A stretch of 63,830 nt of DNA. Origin: JBIYSM02 sp044759095 (GTDB lineage: Bacteria; Bacillota; Bacilli; Brevibacillales; Brevibacillaceae). A model generated the notes under the pieces. It was not told the DNA's origin. It was given only the letters and a program-made list of their open reading frames with translations, and ran no database searches. The translations under genes and the position numbers were made by a program. The DNA lies in NCBI RefSeq assembly GCF_044759095.2, contig NZ_JBIYSM020000023.1, positions 1 to 63,830 on the forward strand. Direction: 5' to 3'. Below, piece by piece: positions 57,311 through 63,830 of this stretch. The stretch's first letter is position 1. The number at the start of each line of letters is the position of its first letter.

Positions 57311-58195
57311 TTACCAGCCGCGTTCTTGCATACGATCTGCTTCGCGGATTTTGGAGATTTCGATACCGGTCATGGGTGTACCCAAACCTTTGGATACGCG
57401 GGCAATCAGTTCGTAATCGGTGTAGTGTGTGGTTGCTTCGACGATCGCACGAGCGAATTTCTCCGGGTTCTCGGACTTGAAGATACCGGAACCTACGAAT
57501 ACGCCGTCTGCGCCCAGATGCATCATCAGTGCTGCGTCGGAAGGAGTAGCCACACCGCCTGCCGCGAAGTTTACAACCGGCAGCTTGCCGTTTTTATGAA
57601 CATACTCGAGCAGATCGTAAGGGGCACCCAGTGCTTTTGCTTCCGCCATCAGTTCATCGTAGGACATGCTTTGTACCTTGCGAATCTGGGACTGCATGGT
57701 ACGCATATGACGTACGGCTTCCACGATGTTGCCCGTTCCCGGTTCACCCTTGGTACGAATCATGGACGCGCCTTCACCGATGCGGCGAAGCGCTTCCCCG
57801 AGATCACGTGCGCCGCACACGAACGGAACCGTAAACTCTTTTTTATTAATATGGTACATATCGTCAGCAGGCGTCAAAACTTCACTCTCATCGAGGTAGT
57901 CTACACCCATCGACTCCAGAACACGCGCTTCTACAAAATGGCCGATCCGTGCTTTTGCCATGACAGGAATGGATACAGCATTCAACACTTCTTCCACGAT
58001 GCTGAGGTCAGCCATGCGCGCTACGCCGCCTGCGGCACGAATATCGGACGGTACGCGCTCCAGCGCCATTACAGCAACAGCACCGGCGGCTTCGGCAATT
58101 TTCGCCTGTTCAGCATTTACGACGTCCATGATGACGCCGCCTTTTTGCATTTCAGCCATACCTCTTTTAACGCGGGATGTTCCTACTTGCACCAT
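57311..58195 (-). CDS. pdxS: Pyridoxal 5'-phosphate synthase lyase subunit
   Basis: 294 residues, a beta/alpha barrel. RVKRGMAEMQKGGVIMDV, MAKARIGHFVEA (catalytic Lys), and GVATPSDAALMMHLGADGVFVGSGIF are conserved. It makes PLP from ribose 5-phosphate, glyceraldehyde 3-phosphate and ammonia. The ATG at 58195 follows GTAGGAGG. Operon pdxS-pdxT, downstream of dacA, as in B. subtilis. Confidence 0.97.
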   Translation of the reverse strand: MVQVGTSRVKRGMAEMQKGGVIMDVVNAEQAKIAEAAGAVAVMALERVPSDIRAAGGVARMADLSIVEEVLNAVSIPVMAKARIGHFVEARVLESMGVDYLDESEVLTPADDMYHINKKEFTVPFVCGARDLGEALRRIGEGASMIRTKGEPGTGNIVEAVRHMRTMQSQIRKVQSMSYDELMAEAKALGAPYDLLEYVHKNGKLPVVNFAAGGVATPSDAALMMHLGADGVFVGSGIFKSENPEKFARAIVEATTHYTDYELIARVSKGLGTPMTGIEISKIREADRMQERGW

Positions 58196-58295
58196 TGTAT
58201 TATGCCTCCTACGATATGAAGTCAGACTTGATTGCGTATACGCTTTCTTAATATTCACCATTGTAAACCATCTTTTATTTCGGAAACAACCCCAT

Positions 58296-59594
58296 TTATT
58301 TTCCCGTAATACTGCTTAAGATGTTGCCGATGAACTGGATCACGCTGCGGAAGAACAAGCGAAGCCAGCTGGCCTCTTCCACATCTTGCGCTGCCACCAG
58401 GTCAACCCCGCCTCTGGTGGCGTCTTCCGGCTGAAGGTAATCGCCTTCTGCGGCGCCTTCCGTCTTGAAGACAACCTTCCCGATTACTTGTTCTTTTTTA
58501 ATGGGAGCGGTTAACTCCTGGAAGGTGACAACCGGCTTGTACTTGCCTTCTTCGCCGATCTTGGTCAGAACGTTCGCCACGTCTCCCGTTACCGCCGGGA
58601 CTTCCAGCTCTACCCCGTTTTTCACAGGCGCTGTTTCATATCCTTTGATCGCAGCTCCCTTGTCCAGATGCTTCACCAGCTTGAAGCTGCTGAAGCCGTA
58701 ATCAAACAGCTTCTTGGTTTCCACAAAGCGCTTGGTTTCGCTTTCCGTCCCCATCACTACGCTGATCAGCCGCATGCCGTCACGGGTAGCCGTTCCGGTA
58801 AAACAGTACTTGGCCTCGGCTGTATATCCGGTTTTCAAGCCGTCTACCCCCGGATAGTAGTTGTTCAAGTCAGGAAGCATCCAGTTGTAGTTTGCCTTCT
58901 TGAGCTCGTTTGGCATACCTTCGCGGAAAACAAGACGGGAAATTTTCGAGTACTCCAGAGCTTCCGGGAAATCGCGGATCAGTGCTCGTGCCAGAATGGC
59001 CGAGTCGCGGGCCGACATCAGGTTTTCGGTCTGATCGGTTTGCGGAGAGTACGGTCCCAGCTCGTTCGCCGGGAGACCTGTAGAAGTAACGAACTTTGTA
59101 TTTTTCATCCCCAACTCTTGCGCTTTTTGGTTCATCATGGTGACAAAGTTCGCTTCACTGCCGCCCACCTTTTCCGCAAGCAGCACGGTTGCATCGTTTG
59201 CGGATGCGATCGCCATTGCTTTGTACAGCTCTTTTACGGTGAACGACTCGCCCATATTGAGGTAAACCCCTGCAGAGTCGGCCATTTTTGCAATATAGAA
59301 CGCGTACTCGCTCACCGGTACCTTTTCATCCCAGGTGATTTTTTTCTGCTTGAGCGCCTCCAGCACGAGGTATTCCGTCATCATTTTCGACATGCTGGCC
59401 GGCGGCAGCGGTACATCCGGGTTGTGGCTATAGATAACTTTTCCTGTCGACGCTTCCAAAAGAATGGCTGATTTTACCGCCAGCTGCAGGTCAGCTTGGG
59501 CAGCATTGGTGTTGGCAGCCCCCCCGCTCCAGGCGGTCGCGAAAATGGCGACAGACAGGAACAGTCCTGTAAGCCGCTTTGCCCATTTTCTCAC
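58296..59594 (-). CDS. dacA: D-alanyl-D-alanine carboxypeptidase (PBP5)
   Basis: 432 residues. A signal peptide (about 1-32) precedes the penicillin-binding domain with SMSK (PASMSKMMTEYL), SAN (IASANDATVLL) and KTG (DGLKTGYTAEA). A beta-rich domain and a C-terminal amphipathic helix (LRLFFRSVIQFIGNILSS) follow for membrane attachment. It trims pentapeptides in the wall. I choose GTG at 59594, 7 nt after GAGGAG; the ATG two codons earlier is too close to it. Confidence 0.95.
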   Translation of the reverse strand: MRKWAKRLTGLFLSVAIFATAWSGGAANTNAAQADLQLAVKSAILLEASTGKVIYSHNPDVPLPPASMSKMMTEYLVLEALKQKKITWDEKVPVSEYAFYIAKMADSAGVYLNMGESFTVKELYKAMAIASANDATVLLAEKVGGSEANFVTMMNQKAQELGMKNTKFVTSTGLPANELGPYSPQTDQTENLMSARDSAILARALIRDFPEALEYSKISRLVFREGMPNELKKANYNWMLPDLNNYYPGVDGLKTGYTAEAKYCFTGTATRDGMRLISVVMGTESETKRFVETKKLFDYGFSSFKLVKHLDKGAAIKGYETAPVKNGVELEVPAVTGDVANVLTKIGEEGKYKPVVTFQELTAPIKKEQVIGKVVFKTEGAAEGDYLQPEDATRGGVDLVAAQDVEEASWLRLFFRSVIQFIGNILSSITGK

Positions 59595-59732
59595 ACTCAT
59601 TCTCCTCTCACTCTCCCGTTCTGTCACTTTTGAGTTTTTCTGTAAACGGACACCAAGTGTAAGTGTACCATAGGAACGGGTATCGATTGAAGCTTGTTTC
59701 GACCTGTTCTGTTTTGCCAATCCCTAGAAATA

Positions 59733-59760
59733 GACCCCTTTCTCTGTCGGAAAGGGGTCT
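59733..59760 (-). terminator. Terminator after guaB
   Basis: GACCCCTTTC and GAAAGGGGTC form a perfect stem; the T run is weak. Confidence 0.7.
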
Positions 59761-59776
59761 GAATAGGACAAATGAC

Positions 59777-61237
59777 TTAGGAAATCGAGTAGTTCGGTGC
59801 TTCTTTGGTAATTTGGACATCATGCGGATGACTCTCGCGCAAACCGGCACCGGTGATGCGGACGAACTGGGAGTTGTCGATAAGCTCCTGGATTGTTTTC
59901 GTTCCACAATAGCCCATCCCGGCTCGCAGACCGCCGATCAGCTGATACACGACATCAGCCAGAGGCCCTTTATACGGCACACGGCCCTCGATGCCCTCCG
60001 GCACCAGCTTTTGCTCGTTTTCCTGGAAGTAGCGGTCTTTGCTGCCTGCCTTCATCGCTCCAATGGAGCCCATACCGCGATACACTTTAAAGCGGCGGCC
60101 CTGGAAAATTTCAAACTCGCCCGGGCTCTCTTCCGTTCCGGCAAACAAGCTTCCGATCATGATCGCCGATGCGCCGGCTCCGATCGCCTTTGGCAAGTCA
60201 CCGGAGTATTTAATGCCGCCGTCGGCAATAATTGGAATATTGTATTTGCGGGCTACCCGTGCACAATCGTAAATCGCCGTGATTTGCGGTACACCGATAC
60301 CGGCTACGACACGTGTGGTACAAATGGAGCCGGGACCGATCCCCACTTTTACCACAGAAGCGCCTGCTTCAATCAGATCGCGGGTCGCTTCTCCCGTTGC
60401 CACGTTGCCAGCTACGATGGTCAGTTCCGGATAAGCCTTTCTCAGCTTTTTGACGGTTTCAATAACACCGCGGGAGTGTCCGTGTGCGGTATCCACGACC
60501 AATACGTCAACGCCCGCTTGTACCAGGGCCTCAGCACGCTCAAACGTATCAGCCGATACACCGACTGCTGCACCACAGAGCAAGCGTCCTTGAAGGTCTT
60601 TTGCCGCATTCGGATATTGGATCGCTTTCTCAATGTCTTTAATGGTAATTAACCCTTTCAAGACATTGTTTTCGTCCACCAGCGGCAGTTTTTCGATTTT
60701 GTGCTTTTGCAGGATGGCTTCTGCCTGTTGAAGTGTGGTTCCCACCGAAGCGGTTACGAGATTTTCTTTGGTCATTACGTCTTTGATGGGGGTAGAAAAG
60801 TCATGTACAAAGCGGAGATCGCGGTTAGTGAGGATTCCGACCAGATGGTGAGCCTCATCGACGATCGGGACACCGGAAATGCGGTACTTACCCATGAGCG
60901 CATCCGCGTCAGCTACTGTATGGTCTGGAGTTAACGAGAAAGGATTTGTGATAACGCCGCTTTCCGATCGTTTAACACGGTCAACTTCACTTGCCTGTTG
61001 TTCGACGGACATATTTTTATGGATGATACCGATACCGCCTTGCCGTGCCATGGCAATGGCAAGGGCTGATTCCGTCACTGTATCCATGCCGGCGCTGATG
61101 AGTGGAATGTTTAATTTGACTGTTTCGCTCAGTTTCGTGGTGACGTCAACATCCCGGGGAAGGATTTCCGATTTTGCCGGAATAAGCAATACGTCGTCAA
61201 ACGTTAATCCTTCCTTCACAAACTTGTCTTCCCGCAC
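59777..61237 (-). CDS. guaB: Inosine-5'-monophosphate dehydrogenase
   Basis: 486 residues. Two CBS domains (about 95-205) are set into the barrel; the catalytic Cys loop is GIGPGSICTTRVV and IGSLFAGTEESPGE and GYCGTKTI lie near the C-terminal end. It oxidises IMP to XMP, the first step to GMP. GTG at 61237 is the start, after AAGGGG. yaaC is divergent upstream. Confidence 0.97.
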   Translation of the reverse strand: MREDKFVKEGLTFDDVLLIPAKSEILPRDVDVTTKLSETVKLNIPLISAGMDTVTESALAIAMARQGGIGIIHKNMSVEQQASEVDRVKRSESGVITNPFSLTPDHTVADADALMGKYRISGVPIVDEAHHLVGILTNRDLRFVHDFSTPIKDVMTKENLVTASVGTTLQQAEAILQKHKIEKLPLVDENNVLKGLITIKDIEKAIQYPNAAKDLQGRLLCGAAVGVSADTFERAEALVQAGVDVLVVDTAHGHSRGVIETVKKLRKAYPELTIVAGNVATGEATRDLIEAGASVVKVGIGPGSICTTRVVAGIGVPQITAIYDCARVARKYNIPIIADGGIKYSGDLPKAIGAGASAIMIGSLFAGTEESPGEFEIFQGRRFKVYRGMGSIGAMKAGSKDRYFQENEQKLVPEGIEGRVPYKGPLADVVYQLIGGLRAGMGYCGTKTIQELIDNSQFVRITGAGLRESHPHDVQITKEAPNYSIS

Positions 61238-61272
61238 AATAACTTGCCCCTTTCGCCAAAATATTTTATGCC

Positions 61273-61302
61273 AGTTTAACAAACGCCTTAATTTACTGTC
61301 AA
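61273..61302 (-). promoter_or_regulatory. guaB promoter
   Basis: TTGACA (61297-61302) and TAAACT (61273-61278) with an 18-bp spacer. A second possible -10 (TAAAAT) lies about 10 bp further on. Confidence 0.55.
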
Positions 61303-61409
61303 GAAAACGAGTCAATGTTCGGAGTTACATAAAATTAGACAGATAAATCTAAAAACAAATCGGGAAAGCGCTACCATAATACGAAGATTTCCTGAAAAGG
61401 TGGAACCAT

Positions 61410-62396
61410 ATGGATAAAGCATGGAGCTATCTCCGTTTCCTGGAGACGGAGCCTACCGCCCGAAAATTTTTAACGGACTGTTATCAACACCGAGGGTTTG
61501 ACCATCCCAATCGTCTTGCGTTTCAACAAAGCAATCGGTTCCTCTACACGTGGAAGCAGGCACGCGCGTTTTATTCCGCGGCGGCAGATGCCGATTTGCT
61601 CATTCGTCCGCTGCTTCTGTTTTACGGGTGCGTTCACATGCTGAAGGGAGTCTTGCTTACTGTCGAACCTGATTATCCGCAAAACAGCAGAATGCTTCAG
61701 CACGGTGTCACCACCCGCAAATTGAAGCGAACCCCCTATCAACTCCTCGAAGACGAAGTGCGTCCGCAAAAGGAGGGCTTTTTTGCGCAGCTGGCCAAGG
61801 TTCTGGGGCCAACACTGCTGAACGAGCGTTACCTGGTGAAAGAACTGTTAGGCTCACTTTCTGCTTTGTCAGATGCCTATGCGGGAGTTACCGGTGAGCG
61901 TTACTGGCATCGTGTTCAGATGGCAGCACAAGCGGACGGGTCTGTTGTTTTAGCGCTTCCCTTCCGTTCGAATGGAACGCTGGGATTTTCCCCTGAAACC
62001 TACAGACAATTTCTACAGAGAATGGCTCCTTTGGGACTTACCATTCCGATCGTTGAATGGGAACCGTCAACCGGCCGCAAGCAGTTTTGCCTGTCATCTG
62101 CCGATCTGGTTCTCCTGTCGGATCATCCCGTATTCCAGCGAGACGGAGAGACTGTTTTCGTTTGGAACGGGCCGAATGATACTTTGCCGCTGCCGGTTTG
62201 GGTAAATCATTATTTGCTTCTGTATGTACTCAGCATGCTCTGCCGCTACGAAACAGAGTGGTGGGGAGAGCTCGTCCTCTCCCACGCATATGCAGAGACC
62301 TTGCTGGTCGACCGCTTTCTCACACACCACGAGCACGCTTTTCCTACCTTTATTATGGAACAGATGAAAAAAAACAACACCCTGTTCCCGTCGTAG
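61410..62396 (+). CDS. yaaC: YaaC family protein
   Basis: 328 residues. The YaaC family is uncharacterised; the protein is mainly helical, with FYGCVHMLKGVLLTVEPDYP, HGVTTRKLK and NHYLLLYVLSMLCRYE as conserved-looking segments and no catalytic motif I can name. AAGGTGG precedes the ATG at 61410. It is opposite to guaB and next to the rRNA operon, the same position and relative orientation as in B. subtilis. It converges on the glycoside hydrolase-like gene. Confidence 0.88.
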   Translation: MDKAWSYLRFLETEPTARKFLTDCYQHRGFDHPNRLAFQQSNRFLYTWKQARAFYSAAADADLLIRPLLLFYGCVHMLKGVLLTVEPDYPQNSRMLQHGVTTRKLKRTPYQLLEDEVRPQKEGFFAQLAKVLGPTLLNERYLVKELLGSLSALSDAYAGVTGERYWHRVQMAAQADGSVVLALPFRSNGTLGFSPETYRQFLQRMAPLGLTIPIVEWEPSTGRKQFCLSSADLVLLSDHPVFQRDGETVFVWNGPNDTLPLPVWVNHYLLLYVLSMLCRYETEWWGELVLSHAYAETLLVDRFLTHHEHAFPTFIMEQMKKNNTLFPS

Positions 62397-62421
62397 TGAT
62401 GGGTGTTGCCTTTCTCTGCCT

Positions 62422-63591
62422 TTATTTTCGCCAAGCTCCTTCGCTGTAAGAGTTGCCCGCATCCCAGATGAGGTACTGGTCTACACCGAGTTCCCTTCCC
62501 GCCCTGATTTGCGCCTGTACCTCGGCTGGCCCGTAGGGGATATATCCCTTGACCCAACGGGCGGTAAAATCTTGATACCACGGGCGAATGAACGCGGTCG
62601 GTTGGTTGTTGGCACGCAGAACGGCGTCTTTTTCCATTGCATCCCTCAATCCGTTTGCAATGGTCTCATAGGGACGTGAATCCGGCACAGCCAGCCCGTA
62701 TGTCCCGTTAGCGTAATGGGAAGGGTACATCATGGGGCTGATGTAATCCACGATCGGTGTAATCAGCTCCCACTTCTGCCCGATCCCCATGTCGTCGCGA
62801 ACGGATGGCACCAGACCAAAGACGTCAGCCGATATGTACACGTGATAAGGAGCCAGCTCCTTTTTGGCATAAGCCAGAAAGTCGGCAACCACCTGCTGTT
62901 TCGGTTTGCCGTTTTGCTGGTAAAAGGCCACGTCCTGGTCTACTTTTTTTCCGTTGTCGGGAAATCGAACATAATCAAACTGGATTTCTTTAAATCCCTT
63001 TTTGGCCGCTTCTTTTGCGAGGGCAACATTGTAATCCCACACTTCCTTGCGGTAAGGATCAATCCAGACTACGCCCTTGCTATCCGACCAGATTGAACCG
63101 TTCTTGCGATGCATGGCCCACTCCACTTTTTTCCCGGCCAAATACGGATCCTTGAAGCAGACGATGCGAGCGATGGGATACACGTGGTGATCATTCAAGG
63201 TTTGAACCAATTGATCTATGTCTTGGATAAAAGTCGTGGCGTCCGCTTTTACCTCTTTGACCAACGGCACACCGGATTGGTAAGTAATCCGGCCCTCGTC
63301 TTCCTTCATATCGATAACCATTGCGTTCAATTCAGTGTCATCTACCAGTCGGAGCAGTTTGACGAAATTGTTGTTTCCCGCAGACCAACCCGTCAGGTAA
63401 ATTCCCTTCGCTTTTACAGGAATTTTCATATGATTCAGTCTGTCTGGCGAAGAAAGAAGCTCTTCGTCGGACCAGATATTCGTTGGTGAAGATGCCTCTT
63501 GCTGAGCCACGACCCCTTTGGTTCCCGCCCACATGATCAAACAAAACAATGCCAATACGACAAATGTGAGCAGTTTGCATTTTATCGTCAT
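62422..63591 (-). CDS. Secreted glycoside hydrolase-like protein (DUF4015)
   Basis: 389 residues. A signal peptide or membrane anchor (about 5-30) is followed by a TIM-barrel of the DUF4015 family: AKGIYLTGWSAG, VIDMKEDEGRITY, IARIVCFKDPYLA, WIDPYRKEVWDYN, IQFDYVRFP and YISPMMYPSHY. The acidic residues in QFDYVRFPD may be catalytic. The substrate is probably an extracellular polysaccharide; it is not known. The ATG at 63591 has AAGGGG upstream; a GTG three codons earlier overlaps that site. It follows the rRNA terminator. Confidence 0.88.
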   Translation of the reverse strand: MTIKCKLLTFVVLALFCLIMWAGTKGVVAQQEASSPTNIWSDEELLSSPDRLNHMKIPVKAKGIYLTGWSAGNNNFVKLLRLVDDTELNAMVIDMKEDEGRITYQSGVPLVKEVKADATTFIQDIDQLVQTLNDHHVYPIARIVCFKDPYLAGKKVEWAMHRKNGSIWSDSKGVVWIDPYRKEVWDYNVALAKEAAKKGFKEIQFDYVRFPDNGKKVDQDVAFYQQNGKPKQQVVADFLAYAKKELAPYHVYISADVFGLVPSVRDDMGIGQKWELITPIVDYISPMMYPSHYANGTYGLAVPDSRPYETIANGLRDAMEKDAVLRANNQPTAFIRPWYQDFTARWVKGYIPYGPAEVQAQIRAGRELGVDQYLIWDAGNSYSEGAWRK

Positions 63592-63673
63592 CTGGGCCAC
63601 CCCTTCTTCGCTTAACTCCTCTAGTATATCATGTTACGCATTTACTCCCGACTTTCTTCCTTCCCGGAAAAAC

Positions 63674-63703
63674 AAAAAAACCCCCAACGATCAACGTTGA
63701 GAG
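63674..63703 (-). terminator. Terminator of the rRNA operon
   Basis: CTCAACG and CGTTGGG form a stem followed by TTTTTTTG on the minus strand. It lies about 50 nt after the 23S end. Confidence 0.85.
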
Positions 63704-63714
63704 TTCTCTTCTCA

Positions 63715-63735
63715 TTCCTTGAAAACTGGATACGC
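63715..63735 (-). other. 3' half of the 23S processing stem
   Basis: On the minus strand TATCCAGTTTTCAAGG is the complement of the familiar CCTTGAAAACTGGATA sequence found before 23S genes in Bacillales spacers. The two halves would pair to form the pre-23S stem cut by RNase III or Mini-III. The 5' half is outside the window. Confidence 0.7.
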
Positions 63736-63756
63736 TCATAGGCTAAGGGATTGTGT

Positions 63757-63830
63757 GGATAAGTCCTCGACCGATTAGTATTCGTCAGCTCCACGCGTTG
63801 CCGCGCTTCCACACCGAACCTATCAACCTC
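63757..63830 (-). rRNA. 23S ribosomal RNA, 3' end (partial)
   Basis: On the minus strand the segment reads GAGGTTGATAGGTT, GGAGCTGACGAATACTAATC and GGTCGAGGACTTATCC, the universal 3' end of Bacillota 23S rRNA. The gene continues to the right. No 5S gene fits between this end and the terminator. Confidence 0.95.

Overview
This window looks like an origin-proximal chromosome segment of an endospore-forming Bacillota (Bacillales). It is most like Brevibacillus or a related Paenibacillaceae genus, though this is inferred from gene order and a few marker proteins, not from a database search. The core order, read from right to left on the minus strand, follows the classic Bacillus subtilis oriC-side block: rrn 23S end, (yaaC), guaB, dacA, pdxS, pdxT, serS, tadA, scr (SRP RNA), dnaX, ebfC, recR, yaaL, bofA, csfB, yaaO, tmk, darA, yaaR, holB, ricT, yabA, yabB, yazA, rsmI, abrB, metG, tatD, yabE, rnmV, ksgA, veg, sspF, ispE, purR, ridA. 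oriC should therefore lie to the right of the window. Spore genes (sspF, bofA, csfB, cdaS, abrB with Spo0A boxes) support an endospore former.

Layout. 1-17.9 kb is conserved housekeeping and sporulation-control genes with a T-box in front of metG. 18.0-23.1 kb is an inserted envelope-glycan or glycolipid operon: a degenerate UDP-glucose dehydrogenase-like protein, a family 2 glycosyltransferase, a membrane phosphodiesterase, a flippase/LPG-synthase-like membrane protein and a UDP-glucuronate epimerase-like enzyme. It ends at a divergent promoter region carrying a Fur-like box. 23.4-30.2 kb returns to the core (bofA, yaaL, a CAAX-type protease, recR, ebfC, dnaX, an orphan histidine kinase, SRP RNA). 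30.3-34.7 kb holds a purine permease, a DMT exporter, flavohemoglobin hmp and, divergently, the sporulation diadenylate cyclase cdaS, with an Fnr-type box at about -41.5 of hmp.

34.7-41.8 kb is a sulfide/persulfide island: TusA, a persulfide dioxygenase-rhodanese, a TusA-rhodanese fusion, a TauE exporter, two rhodaneses, DsrE2- and DUF302-type proteins, a rhodanese-like protein without the active Cys, and two CstR-type persulfide-sensing repressors. Five 16-bp CstR/CsoR-like operators lie at four promoters. Inside the island a ccdA gene is 5'-truncated next to a dispersed palindromic repeat (possibly an IS200/IS605 relic), and ccdA and its neighbour both carry apparent one-base frameshifts in G runs. 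41.9-51.6 kb contains tRNA-Ser(CGA), rsuA, tadA, a DinB-like protein, a YkuK-like protein, a secreted SGNH hydrolase, a glucose PTS locus with two GlcT antitermination sites, and an XRE/XRE/ImmA trio beside tRNA-Arg(CCU). 51.7-54.9 kb is the glyoxylate operon aceB-aceA and a 50-residue CxxC protein. 55.0-63.8 kb runs through serS with a T-box, pdxTS, dacA, guaB, yaaC and a secreted glycoside hydrolase-like protein to the 3' end of a 23S rRNA gene that has no 5S gene directly after it.
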